Notes: generated by a model from the sequence alone, not told the origin. Positions 51,396 through 60,050 are shown, counted from the first letter of the stretch. The stretch is 64,000 bases of DNA from SIG603 sp963589785 (GCA_963589785.1 CAVAMJ010000005.1:62001-126000), one strand, 5' to 3'. A program made the numbers and translations.

Positions 51396-51420
51396 AAACT
51401 CTAATCTATAATTAGAGTTT
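51396..51420. promoter_or_regulatory. Inverted repeat before the MerR gene
   Basis: AAACTCTAAT and ATTAGAGTTT are exact complements around five bases, directly before the ribosome site of the MerR gene. It is probably an operator for the regulator itself, or a leader hairpin. Confidence 0.55.
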
Positions 51421-51510
51421 AAGCTAATAAAAACCGATTGTAAAGCGATTTTTTAAAAGATAAATCTTATCGATAATAGAGTTTGATTGTAACACAAAAT
51501 AGGGGAAACA

Positions 51511-51542
51511 AAAAGAGCATGCCGCTTTGAAACGACATGCTC
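51511..51542 (-). terminator. Terminator of the feo operon
   Basis: GAGCATG (51515-51521) and CATGCTC (51536-51542) pair. On the minus strand TTTTTG follows. It lies 25 bases after the HMA gene stop. Confidence 0.7.
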
Positions 51543-51566
51543 AATTTATTTACTCAATTTTGATGA

Positions 51567-51815
51567 TTATCTGTGGAACAGACCTTTTTTAACGTAAGGC
51601 TCGCTTGAAATTCCCTTAAGCTCATAACCTGTTTCTTTTATAACGGCTTTAAGCTTTTCAGCGTCAAGCTCATTTTCAGAGATAACCTCAGAAGATTTCT
51701 TCTTGTGAGAGGATTTAACGCTCTTCACGTCGAAGTACTTTCTGATGCACTCGTTTACATGAGACTCGCACATTCCGCAAGCCATACCTTCAATATTAAG
51801 TATTGTTTTAACCAT
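51567..51815 (-). CDS. Heavy-metal-associated (HMA) domain protein
   Basis: This 82-residue CopZ-like metallochaperone fold has the metal site GMACGMCESHV (CxxC). A Lys/Ser-rich loop follows and the C-terminal EPYVKKGLFHR tail is unusual. It starts 17 bases after feoB and shares its operon. HMA domains usually bind Cu(I) or Zn; its place with Feo suggests a metal-handling accessory to FeoB, where other species have the small FeoC or Cys-rich proteins. Confidence 0.85.
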   Translation of the reverse strand: MVKTILNIEGMACGMCESHVNECIRKYFDVKSVKSSHKKKSSEVISENELDAEKLKAVIKETGYELKGISSEPYVKKGLFHR

Positions 51816-51832
51816 AGAAAGCCTCGTTAAAA

Positions 51833-54352
51833 TTACTTGTTAACCTTAACAGCGTGGTCAAATGTTGTAGCCTCCTTGTAAGGCTTAACAAGCTGAATAA
51901 CCATAAGAACGATGCATACAACGGAAACGATTGCACCGATGATTGTAGCAAGTGTGATGTTGCCTGTAACAACAGAACCGATGTTGTAAACGATGAGAGC
52001 GATTACATAAGCAAATCCGCACTCATAACCGATTGCAAACCAGAACCACTTTGTGTTGTTCATCTCTCTCTTGATAGCGCCCATAGCTGCGAAGCAAGGA
52101 GCGCAGAGGAGATTGAAGATAAGGAAGGACATACCAGCAAGAGCTGTGAAGGAAGCACCCATTGTTGCGTAAACAGATGCATCACCGCCGCCGTAGAGGA
52201 TACCGAGAGTACCAACGATGTTCTCCTTAGCAACAAGACCTGTAACAGCAGCAACTGTTGCCTGCCAGTTGCCCCAGCCGAGAGGTGCGAAGATCCAGCA
52301 GATTGCGTTACCGATTGTAGCGAGGATTGAGCTTGAGAGCTCGGACTCCTCGAGCATTCTGAATGTACCGTCTACAAATCCGAAGTAAGTTGTGAACCAA
52401 ACAACGATAGTAGAAAGTGTAATGATTGTACCAGCCTTCTTGATAAAGGACCAGCCACGCTCCCACATGCTTCTGAGAAGGTCGATAAATCTTGGGAGGT
52501 GGTAAGCAGGAAGCTCCATAACGAACGGAGCAGGATCGCCGGCGAACATCTTAGTCTTCTTAAGCATAAGACCTGAAACGATGATAGCTGCGAGACCGAT
52601 GAAGTAAGCGCCTGTGGAAACCCACGGAGAACCGCCGAAGATTGCGCCGGCAATCATAGCGATGAACGGAGACTTAGCACCGCAAGGAATAAATGTAGTG
52701 GTCATAACTGTCATACGACGGTCACGCTCACTCTCGATTGTTCTGGAAGCCATGATACCGGGGATACCACAACCTGTACCGACGAGAATCGGGATGAAGG
52801 ACTTACCGGAAAGACCGAACTTTCTGAATACACGGTCGAGAACGAAAGCAACACGAGCCATGTAACCGCAAGACTCAACAAATGCGAGGAGGAAGAAGAG
52901 AACGAGCATCTGAGGAACGAATCCGAGGACCGCACCGACACCGGCTACGATACCGTCAAGGATAAGACCGGAGAGCCATGCTGCACAACCGACAGAGTCA
53001 AGAGCATTACCGATGAGTGTAGGAATACCAGGAACCCAAATGCCGTAATCAGCAGGATCCGGAGCCTCAAAGGAATCGTGCTCCTCGAAGTAAGCGAGAG
53101 CCTCTGTGTAACTCATAGAAACAGTTGTTTCTGCGTCCTCATCGCTGAGGTCGGAAGGAACTTCACTGTAGTAAGCTGTGTAATCTGTATCCTCGAGTGT
53201 CTCCTCATCAGATACTGTGATTGTAGCTGTTTCAGCTTCAGGCTTAAGAGCCTTAGCTTCAGCAAGTGTAGCAGCTGCATCAAACTCTTCGTCTTCTGTG
53301 TCGAACTCAATGCCGAAAGCGTTAAGAGCTTCCTGAGCTGCAGTGTACTCTTCGTTGTCAGCATCATATTCAGCAGTACCCTTGCCGAAGAGATGCCAGC
53401 CGTCTCCGAAGAGACCGTCGTTTGCCCAGTCAGTAGCGGATGCACCGACTGTAACCATTGCTATATAGTAGATACAGAACATGACGACTGCGAAAATCGG
53501 AAGACCGAGCCATCTGTTTGTAACAACCTTATCAATCTTGTCAGATACTGTAAGCTTGCCTGCGCTTGCTTTCTTGTAGCAGCCCTTGATGATTGAAGCG
53601 ATGTAAATGTATCTCTCGTTTGTGATGATAGACTCTGCATCGTCATCAAGCTCTTTTTCAGCTGCTTTGATGTCAGCCTCAATGTGAGACATAACGTCAG
53701 ACTTGATGTTGAGCTGCTCAAGAACCTTTGAGTCTCTCTCGAAGATCTTGATAGCGTACCATCTCTGCTGCTCATCAGGCATTGAGTGAAGAACTGCTTC
53801 CTCGATGTGAGCGATAGCGTGCTCAACAGGGCCTGAGAATGTGTGCTGAGGAACTGTCTTTGTGTTCTTAGCGGCATCAATAGCAGCCTCTGCAGCCTCC
53901 ATGATTCCTGTACCCTTAAGAGCGGAAATCTCAACAACCTTGCATCCGAGCTCTCTTGAAAGCTCCTTAGTGTTGATCTTGTCGCCGTTCTTATTGACAA
54001 CGTCCATCATGTTGACAGCGCAAACAACAGGAATGCCAAGCTCAACGAGCTGAGTGGTGAGGTAGAGGTTTCTCTCGAGGTTTGTACCGTCGATGATGTT
54101 AAGAATCGCATCCGGTCTCTCTGAAATGAGGTAGTTTCTTGCGACAACCTCCTCGAGTGTGTAAGGTGAAAGTGAGTAGATACCCGGAAGGTCAGTGATG
54201 ATAACTCCCTGGTGCTTCTTAAGCTTACCTTCTTTCTTCTCAACAGTAACACCCGGCCAGTTACCTACGAACTGGTTGGAACCTGTGAGGGCGTTGAACA
54301 GTGTGGTTTTACCACAGTTCGGGTTACCCGCAAGGGCAATTCTAAGATCCAT
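51833..54352 (-). CDS. feoB: Ferrous iron transporter B with large acidic insertion
   Basis: This 839-residue membrane GTPase imports Fe(II). The G domain has G1 GNPNCGKT (residues 9-16), G3 DLPG (54-57) and G4 NMMD (114-117), and a helical spacer to about 275. The first membrane helix is at about 284-304. Residues about 323-437 are a D/E-rich insertion on the expected outside, before PGIPTLIG; usual FeoB has only a short loop there. The core gates follow. ATG 54352 follows AAAGGAAAA. The upstream in-frame ATG lacks a site. Confidence 0.95.
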   Translation of the reverse strand: MDLRIALAGNPNCGKTTLFNALTGSNQFVGNWPGVTVEKKEGKLKKHQGVIITDLPGIYSLSPYTLEEVVARNYLISERPDAILNIIDGTNLERNLYLTTQLVELGIPVVCAVNMMDVVNKNGDKINTKELSRELGCKVVEISALKGTGIMEAAEAAIDAAKNTKTVPQHTFSGPVEHAIAHIEEAVLHSMPDEQQRWYAIKIFERDSKVLEQLNIKSDVMSHIEADIKAAEKELDDDAESIITNERYIYIASIIKGCYKKASAGKLTVSDKIDKVVTNRWLGLPIFAVVMFCIYYIAMVTVGASATDWANDGLFGDGWHLFGKGTAEYDADNEEYTAAQEALNAFGIEFDTEDEEFDAAATLAEAKALKPEAETATITVSDEETLEDTDYTAYYSEVPSDLSDEDAETTVSMSYTEALAYFEEHDSFEAPDPADYGIWVPGIPTLIGNALDSVGCAAWLSGLILDGIVAGVGAVLGFVPQMLVLFFLLAFVESCGYMARVAFVLDRVFRKFGLSGKSFIPILVGTGCGIPGIMASRTIESERDRRMTVMTTTFIPCGAKSPFIAMIAGAIFGGSPWVSTGAYFIGLAAIIVSGLMLKKTKMFAGDPAPFVMELPAYHLPRFIDLLRSMWERGWSFIKKAGTIITLSTIVVWFTTYFGFVDGTFRMLEESELSSSILATIGNAICWIFAPLGWGNWQATVAAVTGLVAKENIVGTLGILYGGGDASVYATMGASFTALAGMSFLIFNLLCAPCFAAMGAIKREMNNTKWFWFAIGYECGFAYVIALIVYNIGSVVTGNITLATIIGAIVSVVCIVLMVIQLVKPYKEATTFDHAVKVNK

Positions 54353-54455
54353 ATTTAATTTTCCTTTCCAAGACATTTTACTGTCCAAATTAACAATTTT
54401 TGTCTAAGTTTTAACTAACCAAAGTAAACAAAGGCTAATAAAACTTAACAATAAC

Positions 54456-54469
54456 TAACCTTTAGGTTA
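54456..54469. promoter_or_regulatory. TAACCT-TT-AGGTTA palindrome before feoB
   Basis: A perfect 6-bp inverted repeat in the 130-base gap between the second feoA and feoB. The half-site AGGTTA resembles those of DtxR/IdeR-type iron regulators. AACTAACC occurs at 54453 and again at 54413. Confidence 0.4.
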
Positions 54470-54484
54470 AAAAGAATCGAGGGT

Positions 54485-54706
54485 TTACTCGACCTCGATC
54501 TCTTCGGCGTCTGCTTTTCTGATAGAAAGCTCATAGCCTCTAACTGTTACTTCAATCGGATCACCGAGAGGAGCAACCTTGCGGATGTAGACGTCAACAC
54601 CCTTTGTAATGCCCATGTCCATGATTCTACGCTTGATAGCGCCTTCACCGTGGAGCTTCTTAACCTTAACGGTTGAGCCGATTTTTGCGTCCTTAAGTGT
54701 ATTCAT
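54485..54706 (-). CDS. feoA: FeoA domain protein (second)
   Basis: This 73-residue SH3-like protein has ARRIMDMGIT-like pattern (here KRRIMDMGITKG) and PIEVTVRGYELSIRKADAEEI, the FeoA signature. It is thought to bind FeoB. GGAGGAATATTC before the ATG. Confidence 0.93.
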   Translation of the reverse strand: MNTLKDAKIGSTVKVKKLHGEGAIKRRIMDMGITKGVDVYIRKVAPLGDPIEVTVRGYELSIRKADAEEIEVE

Positions 54707-54755
54707 CAGAATATTCCTCCTTTTAAAATTTCAATATAGTAAAGATCGATCTAAA

Positions 54756-54968
54756 TCAGATCATGATCTTTTGTGCCATTTCACGGCTTAAAGCAACTCT
54801 TGCTTCCTTGACGTTAACGATAATGTTGCCGCCGATTTCATTAACAACGGTAACTTCACCGCCTACAACGAAACCAAGATCGGCAAGATGAGCCTTAACC
54901 TCCGGGTTGCCGCCGATTTTTCTAATAATGTTGGACTCGCCGGGAGTTGCTAATAATAAAGGCATCAT
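54756..54968 (-). CDS. feoA: FeoA domain protein (first)
   Basis: This 70-residue FeoA-like protein has VKAHLADLGFVVGGEVTVV and NVKEARVALSREMAQKI. It starts at ATG 54968, after AAAGGAGAAA. Two separate FeoA proteins before FeoB are common in clostridia. The two differ clearly in sequence. Confidence 0.9.
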   Translation of the reverse strand: MMPLLLATPGESNIIRKIGGNPEVKAHLADLGFVVGGEVTVVNEIGGNIIVNVKEARVALSREMAQKIMI

Positions 54969-55083
54969 ATTATTTCTCCTTTCCAATTAAGAAAGAGTGT
55001 ACTGCAGAAGTTAAAATAATGTTACCGCAGTAAGCACACACTAACCAAGTGATTAAAAATAAGAAGCTTTCGCAACTAAAGAT

Positions 55084-55112
55084 ATTATAGTTAGTATTGA
55101 CTATTTTGTCAA
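55084..55112 (-). promoter_or_regulatory. Promoter of the feo operon
   Basis: On the minus strand: TTGACA (55107-55112), a 17-bp spacer and TATAAT (55084-55089), both consensus. ATAGT and ACTAT form a dyad across the spacer and -10, a possible iron-regulator site. The leader is about 110 bases. Confidence 0.8.
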
Positions 55113-55210
55113 TCAAATAAAACAAAGTTTTTAAAGTGCTCAAAAAAACTATGAATATTACCTATAAGTAATATTAAACTAACTTATTTTTTGTGCAAAA
55201 AATAAACTGC

Positions 55211-55246
55211 AAAAAGGCAGCTAATTTACTTCACAGCCGCCTTTTT
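55211..55246. terminator. Terminator of the Nudix/HAD genes
   Basis: AAAAAGGC and GCCTTTTT bound an imperfect stem (one mismatch). It is flanked so that it can act on the minus-strand HAD gene, whose stop lies 12 bases away. Confidence 0.65.
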
Positions 55247-55257
55247 GTCACAGTTAT

Positions 55258-55911
55258 TTAATGTTTTAGATATTCGATTACAAATAGAAGATTTGGCTCT
55301 ACTGTTTCGCAATGAGAGGAGATTTCCTCAGTCGGTGGGAGCAAATCGGGCACCATAATCGGTCGCAAATTTCCCGCATAAGCTGATTTAATGCCGTTGT
55401 AAGAATCCTCAATTGCATAGGCATCGGTAGGATTAATACCGAGTGCCTCGCAAGCCTTTAGATAAATCTCCGGGTGGGGCTTGCTGAACTTAACTTTATC
55501 ACCGCCGATAACCGCAGAAAAATAGGGGAGTATGTCAGCATCTCTCAGCTGGTTTGTCACAACTTCAGTTCTTGTGGAGGAAGCAAGGGCTATTTTTATA
55601 TCGTTGTCCTTTAGAAAAGAAAGAAGCTCTTTAATTCCGCTTTTCATCGGCAGTCTTCCGCCGTCATATCTCTCGTGATAAAGCTTCGATACTTCTTCCT
55701 GACATTCGTCAAATGGAAAATCCGCTCCAAAACTTTCAAGCATAATTTCCTTTGCCTTAGCTATATTCACTCCGAGGCATTTATCATAGTGCTCTTCAAA
55801 ATTCTTTGCACCGTGAGAAATAGCTACTTCACGCCAAATGTTCTTAACGCATATTTCCGAATCGAATATGACACCGTCCATGTCAAAAACGACAGCTTTA
55901 AATTCCTTCAT
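55258..55911 (-). CDS. HAD superfamily phosphatase (beta-phosphoglucomutase-like)
   Basis: This 217-residue hydrolase has nucleophile D10 and acid D12 in VVFDMDGVIFDSE, LASSTR as the second motif and EDSYNGIKSA as the last. A helical cap at about residues 20-90 places it in the phosphoglucomutase/phosphatase subgroup. Substrate unknown. It follows the Nudix gene by 18 bases. Confidence 0.9.
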   Translation of the reverse strand: MKEFKAVVFDMDGVIFDSEICVKNIWREVAISHGAKNFEEHYDKCLGVNIAKAKEIMLESFGADFPFDECQEEVSKLYHERYDGGRLPMKSGIKELLSFLKDNDIKIALASSTRTEVVTNQLRDADILPYFSAVIGGDKVKFSKPHPEIYLKACEALGINPTDAYAIEDSYNGIKSAYAGNLRPIMVPDLLPPTEEISSHCETVEPNLLFVIEYLKH

Positions 55912-55929
55912 TTGTATTCTCCCGATTTA

Positions 55930-56334
55930 TCATTTTGTTAGATACTCGTACGCAAGCTTTAATGTTTCTTTGTCTGTGTCAAATGTGACGGCATTTACCG
56001 CATTTTCATAATTCATCCACTCCAAAGAGCTTACTTCACATTCCTGGTTGATAAGTTTATCGGACTTTGCTTCAGCAACAAAGAAAATGACATCTTTAAT
56101 AATTCCTTCAAAGGGGGAATAGGTGATTTTATGTCTGAATCCCGTATCAAGCTTAGCCTCGAGATTAGTTTCTTCTTTGATTTCACGAAGCGCGGTCTGC
56201 TCTTCAGTTTCGTCATTTTCAACATGACCCTTTGGGATTGATGTATGACCCTGAGCCATATGCTCGATGAGGAAAAGATATTCATTATTTTCTTTTTTAT
56301 AAACTACCGCACCGCAGGATTTTTCGAATTTCAT
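55930..56334 (-). CDS. Nudix hydrolase, diadenosine tetraphosphatase-like
   Basis: This 134-residue protein has a complete Nudix box G-x5-E-x7-REIKEETNL starting at G36. It begins KSCGAVVYKKENN, like Ap4A hydrolases, but specificity is not certain. It shares a transcript with the HAD gene. Confidence 0.9.
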   Translation of the reverse strand: MKFEKSCGAVVYKKENNEYLFLIEHMAQGHTSIPKGHVENDETEEQTALREIKEETNLEAKLDTGFRHKITYSPFEGIIKDVIFFVAEAKSDKLINQECEVSSLEWMNYENAVNAVTFDTDKETLKLAYEYLTK

Positions 56335-56393
56335 ATTAATTCTCCTTAGTTAAAATATGTACTAATGATACAATAAACTTGAGAAAATCGCAA

Positions 56394-56423
56394 CAAAAAG
56401 TGCCCCCGAATTAACGGGAGCAC
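56394..56423 (-). terminator. Terminator of pckA
   Basis: GTGCCCCCG and CGGGAGCAC pair with one mismatch, followed on the minus strand by TTTTTGTTG. Confidence 0.8.
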
Positions 56424-56446
56424 CGAATTGTATCTTGTTTAAAGAA

Positions 56447-58057
56447 TTAGAGCTGAGGACCTGCAGCAACAAGAGCCTTACCAGCCTCGTTAGTTGTATA
56501 CTTAACGAAGTTCTTCTGGAATCTCTCAGCAAGATCCTTTGCCTTTGTATCCCACTCGGATGCATCAGCATAAGTGTCTCTAGGATCGAGGATGCCTGTG
56601 TCAACGCCCGGAAGCTCTGTTGGAACCTCAAAGTTGAAGTAAGGAACAGTCTTTGTAGGAGCCTTGTTAATATCGCCGTTTAAGATAGCGTCAATGATTC
56701 CACGAGTATCCTTGATTGTGATTCTCTTGCCTGTGCCGTTCCAACCTGTGTTTACGAGGTAAGCCTTAGCGCCGTTAGCCTGCATCTTCTTTACGAGCTC
56801 CTCAGCGTACTTTGTTGGGTGAAGCTCGAGGAATGCCTGACCGAAGCAAGCGGAGAATGTTGGAGTAGGCTCTGTGATACCACGCTCTGTACCAGCAAGC
56901 TTAGCTGTGAAGCCGGAGAGGAAGTAGTACTGAGTCTGCTCAGGTGTGAGGATAGAAACCGGAGGAAGTACTCCGAATGCGTCTGCAGAAAGGAAGATAA
57001 CGTCCTTAGCAGCAGGGCCGGAAGAAACACCGTTTACTGTAGAAGCGATCTTCTCGATATGGTCGATAGGATAGGAAACACGAGTGTTCTCTGTTACGCT
57101 CTTATCGTCGAAGTCGATTGTTCCGTCTTCAGCTACAGTTACGTTCTCGAGAAGAGCGTTCTTCTTGATAGCATTGTAGATGTCAGGCTCAGACTCCTTG
57201 TCAAGACCGATAACCTTAGCGTAGCAGCCGCCCTCGAAGTTGAAGACGCCGTTGTCGTCCCAGCCGTGCTCGTCATCACCGATGAGAAGTCTCTTAGGAT
57301 CTGTGGAAAGTGTTGTCTTACCTGTACCGGAAAGTCCGAAGAAGACAGCTGTGTTCTTACCCTCCATATCTGTGTTAGCGGAGCAGTGCATGGAAGCGAT
57401 GCCCTTAAGTGGGAGGTAGTAGTTCATCATGGAGAACATACCCTTCTTCATCTCGCCGCCGTACCATGTGTTAATGATAACCTGCTCACGGCTTGTGATA
57501 TTGAAGGCTACGCAAGTCTCGGAGTTGAGACCGAGCTCCTCATAGTTCTCGACCTTAGCCTTAGATGCGTTGTAAACAACGAAATCAGGCTCAAAGTTCT
57601 TGAGCTCTTCCTCTGTAGGAGCGATGAACATGTTCTTAACGAAGTGAGCCTGCCATGCAACCTCAACGATGAAGCGGATAGCCATTCTTGTGTCAGCGTT
57701 AGCGCCGCAGAATGCATCAACAACATAAAGCTTCTTGCCGCTGAGCTCTTTCTTAGCGAGATCCTTAACAACAGCCCATGTGCTCTCTGTCATTGGGTGG
57801 TTGTCGTTAGGATAGGAAGGAGAATTCCACCAAACTGTGTCCTTGGAGTTCTCGTCCATAACGATGTACTTATCTTTAGGAGAACGACCGGTGTAGATAC
57901 CTGTCATAACGTTAACTGCACCGAGCTCTGTCTTCTTACCAGCGTCAAAACCCTCGAGTGATGGGTCAAGCTCAGCGTTGTAAAGATCGTCATAAGAAGG
58001 ATTGTAAACGATCTCAGGAGTGCCTGTAATGCCGTACTTGGTTAAATCAAGTGCCAT
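56447..58057 (-). CDS. pckA: Phosphoenolpyruvate carboxykinase (ATP)
   Basis: This 536-residue enzyme interconverts oxaloacetate and PEP using ATP. The kinase P-loop is GLSGTGKTTLS and the metal site is in LIGDDEHGWDD. MTGIYTGRSPKDKY opens the substrate site. GAGGTAG before the ATG; strongly biased codons suggest high expression. In anaerobes this enzyme often runs toward oxaloacetate, or toward gluconeogenesis with fbp. Confidence 0.97.
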   Translation of the reverse strand: MALDLTKYGITGTPEIVYNPSYDDLYNAELDPSLEGFDAGKKTELGAVNVMTGIYTGRSPKDKYIVMDENSKDTVWWNSPSYPNDNHPMTESTWAVVKDLAKKELSGKKLYVVDAFCGANADTRMAIRFIVEVAWQAHFVKNMFIAPTEEELKNFEPDFVVYNASKAKVENYEELGLNSETCVAFNITSREQVIINTWYGGEMKKGMFSMMNYYLPLKGIASMHCSANTDMEGKNTAVFFGLSGTGKTTLSTDPKRLLIGDDEHGWDDNGVFNFEGGCYAKVIGLDKESEPDIYNAIKKNALLENVTVAEDGTIDFDDKSVTENTRVSYPIDHIEKIASTVNGVSSGPAAKDVIFLSADAFGVLPPVSILTPEQTQYYFLSGFTAKLAGTERGITEPTPTFSACFGQAFLELHPTKYAEELVKKMQANGAKAYLVNTGWNGTGKRITIKDTRGIIDAILNGDINKAPTKTVPYFNFEVPTELPGVDTGILDPRDTYADASEWDTKAKDLAERFQKNFVKYTTNEAGKALVAAGPQL

Positions 58058-58179
58058 TTTAAACTACCTCATTTCTGATTTTGTTATGAAGTATGAAACT
58101 ATATATATTTCATACATATAAAGATTTTATAAAGAAATCCGATTCTCTTGAAGAACCATCTTTCCCACTTCCGAAACTT

Positions 58180-58208
58180 AGTATACAATATATTTAAATG
58201 AACTTCAA
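58180..58208 (-). promoter_or_regulatory. Promoter of pckA
   Basis: On the minus strand: TTGAAG (58203-58208), a 17-bp spacer and TATACT (58180-58185). The leader is about 115 bases. Confidence 0.65.
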
Positions 58209-58433
58209 TAATTAATTGTTAAAAAATAGTTAAATTTATCACACTTTTGTTATTGAAACAGAAAATTAGAGCAGTTTTTGATAAAAATGACAATGGATAA
58301 AATGTGAAATTAAAATTTATAAAGAGTGAAAAAGTTAGTTCCTAATTTTTCATAAAGTTTCTAAATAATGCATTATAAATTGTCTGTGAGACTAAAATTT
58401 GAAAGATTAACGAAGAAAAATTTCAAAAAGCTA

Positions 58434-58462
58434 TTGACAAATGAATTAAGTCGTGGTAAAAA
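58434..58462 (+). promoter_or_regulatory. Promoter of the trpXYZ-like operon
   Basis: TTGACA (58434-58439), a 17-bp spacer and TAAAAA (58457-58462). The -35 is perfect, the -10 is poor. 58210-58430 is AT-rich and shows nothing else. Confidence 0.45.
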
Positions 58463-58489
58463 TAAGTAAACCGATGAGGAAGAGTGAGT

Positions 58490-58746
58490 ACAATTAAGCA
58501 ACTTTTCTAAAGCGAGCCGCAGGCGGTGTGAGTGCGGTAAAAAGTCTTAGTTCGGAATGGGCTTCTGAGGGCGAACAGAAAGGTATTTTATAACGTCGAG
58601 TATGTGAGACGGAGTGTGACTCTCCGTGAAAAAAGGTCTGCATATGACAGTATGCGATAAGCGGGTATTTTTATACCAAGCAGGGTGGCACCGCAGGAAT
58701 TTATATCCTGTCCCGGCAAAGAAATTTGCTAGGACAGGATTTTTTG
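58490..58746 (+). promoter_or_regulatory. T-box riboswitch, tryptophan-specific, trpXYZ leader
   Basis: The T-box core AGGGTGGCACCGCAGG lies at 58682-58697. The terminator ATCCTGTCC/GGACAGGAT (58705-58740) is followed by TTTTTT. The specifier region GAATGGGCTTCTGAGGG aligns base for base with that of the trp operon leader, placing TGG (58558-58560) as specifier, for tRNA-Trp. The base after the specifier is G rather than the usual A. Confidence 0.9.
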
Positions 58747-58761
58747 TTTTTGGAGGATAAT

Positions 58762-58797
58762 ATGAAGACTAAATTTACAAAGCGATGGCGTGGCTAA
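58762..58797 (+). CDS. Short leader peptide with a Trp codon (MKTKFTKRWRG)
   Basis: An 11-codon frame with a strong TTGGAGGATAAT site lies between the T-box terminator and trpX. Its ninth codon is TGG. The DNA of codons 7-9 (AAGCGAT, 58780-58786) is complementary to ATCGCTT (58834-58840), and inside it TAAGTTAATTT pairs with AAATTAAACTTA. This resembles an attenuator or translational-coupling leader; too short to be sure it is translated. Confidence 0.5.
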   Translation: MKTKFTKRWRG

Positions 58798-58878
58798 GTT
58801 AATTTTCAAAAATAAATTAAACTTATAACGAAAATCGCTTATTCTTTAAATAGAGGAAATAAAGGAAGGAAATATATT

Positions 58879-59976
58879 ATGGCTATCAAGAAAATTTTAT
58901 CTGCCGCTATGGCACTTGCATTGACACTCAGCTTCACAGCTTGCTCATCATCTACTTCAGATTCTTCATCGTCTTCGACCGCTGAGAGTTCAGCCGCTTC
59001 AAGCACCGAAACAGCAGAGGAAGGAAAAACCTATACAATCGGTATTTGCAATTATGTAGATGATGCTTCTTTAAATCAGATTGTTGATAACATTAACACA
59101 AGACTTGATGAAATAGAGGCTTCTGACGGAGTCACAATTAATGTTGAATATGATAACTGTAATGCAGACGCTAACGTTATGAACCAGATTATCGCTAACT
59201 TCGAGGCAGATAAGGTAGACCTTATGGTCGGTGTTGCAACTCCCGTAGCAATGGCAATGCAGACAGCTACCGAGGACAGCAAGACTCCCGTAGTTTTCGC
59301 CGCTGTATCCGATCCTGTTGGAGCCGGCTTGGTTGAGTCTCTCGATGCTCCCGGAAGCAACATCACAGGTTCTTCGGACAACCTCGATACTTCAGCAGTT
59401 ATGAACCTCATCTTTGCTCAGAACCCTGATGCTAAGAAAATCGGCCTTCTCTACGATGTAGGACAGGATTCCGCAACAGCAGCTATCGCTGAAGCTAAGG
59501 CTTACCTTGATGAAAAGGGCGTTGAATATGTCGAGCACACAGCTACAAATAACGAAGAAGCCGCTCTTGCAGCAGACGCATTTGTTTCTGACGGTGTTGA
59601 CGCTGTATTCACACCAACCGACAACACAATCATGACAGCAGAGCTTTCCATCTACGAGACATTTGTAGATGCAGGTATTCCTCATTACACAGGTGCAGAC
59701 TCATTCGCACTTAACGGCGCATTCCTTGGCTACGGCGTTGATTACGCTAACCTCGGTAAAGAAACAGCAGATATGATTTATTCAATTCTCGCTGAGGGCA
59801 AAGACCCGGCTACAACACCTGTTATCACATTTGATAACGGTACAGCAACAGTAAACACAGAGGTTTGCACAGCTTTAGGTTACGATTTCGAGACAGTCAG
59901 CGAAGCATTTGCACCTTACTGCACAAGAGTTGAGGAAATCACAACAGCAGAGAGCTTTGATGATCTCAATTCATGA
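58879..59976 (+). CDS. trpX: Tryptophan ABC transporter, substrate-binding lipoprotein (TrpX-like)
   Basis: This 365-residue ABC_sub_bind-family lipoprotein has lipobox FTAC (C22), a Ser stalk, and the two-lobed domain with IGICNYVDDASLNQI, VFAAVSDPVGAG and ALNGAFLGYGVDYANLG. The substrate call rests on the Trp T-box upstream and on the trpXYZ operon layout known in Firmicutes. AAAGGAAGGAAAT before the ATG. Confidence 0.85.
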   Translation: MAIKKILSAAMALALTLSFTACSSSTSDSSSSSTAESSAASSTETAEEGKTYTIGICNYVDDASLNQIVDNINTRLDEIEASDGVTINVEYDNCNADANVMNQIIANFEADKVDLMVGVATPVAMAMQTATEDSKTPVVFAAVSDPVGAGLVESLDAPGSNITGSSDNLDTSAVMNLIFAQNPDAKKIGLLYDVGQDSATAAIAEAKAYLDEKGVEYVEHTATNNEEAALAADAFVSDGVDAVFTPTDNTIMTAELSIYETFVDAGIPHYTGADSFALNGAFLGYGVDYANLGKETADMIYSILAEGKDPATTPVITFDNGTATVNTEVCTALGYDFETVSEAFAPYCTRVEEITTAESFDDLNS

Positions 59977-60021
59977 TAAATTAATTAGCAATCCTCAAAA
60001 ATCTTCATAATACAGAAAAGC

Positions 60022-60050
60022 TTACCGTACATCCAAAAGGTGTGCGGTAA
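60022..60050 (+). repeat. Hairpin between trpX and trpY
   Basis: TTACCGTACA and TGTGCGGTAA form a ten-pair stem (one G-U). The T tract after it is short (ACTTTTAAGG), so it may stabilise trpX mRNA or weakly terminate, giving more binding protein than permease. Confidence 0.5.

Noticed and set aside
56819..57961. A 380-codon open frame on the plus strand opposite pckA
   Set aside because: It is fully antisense to a clear PEP carboxykinase gene with strong codon bias, is Cys/Leu-rich with no domain, and has no ribosome site.
60022..60050. Full terminator inside the trpXYZ-like operon
   Set aside because: The stem is good but the T tract is short and interrupted, and the permease has no other promoter, so it is kept only as a hairpin.
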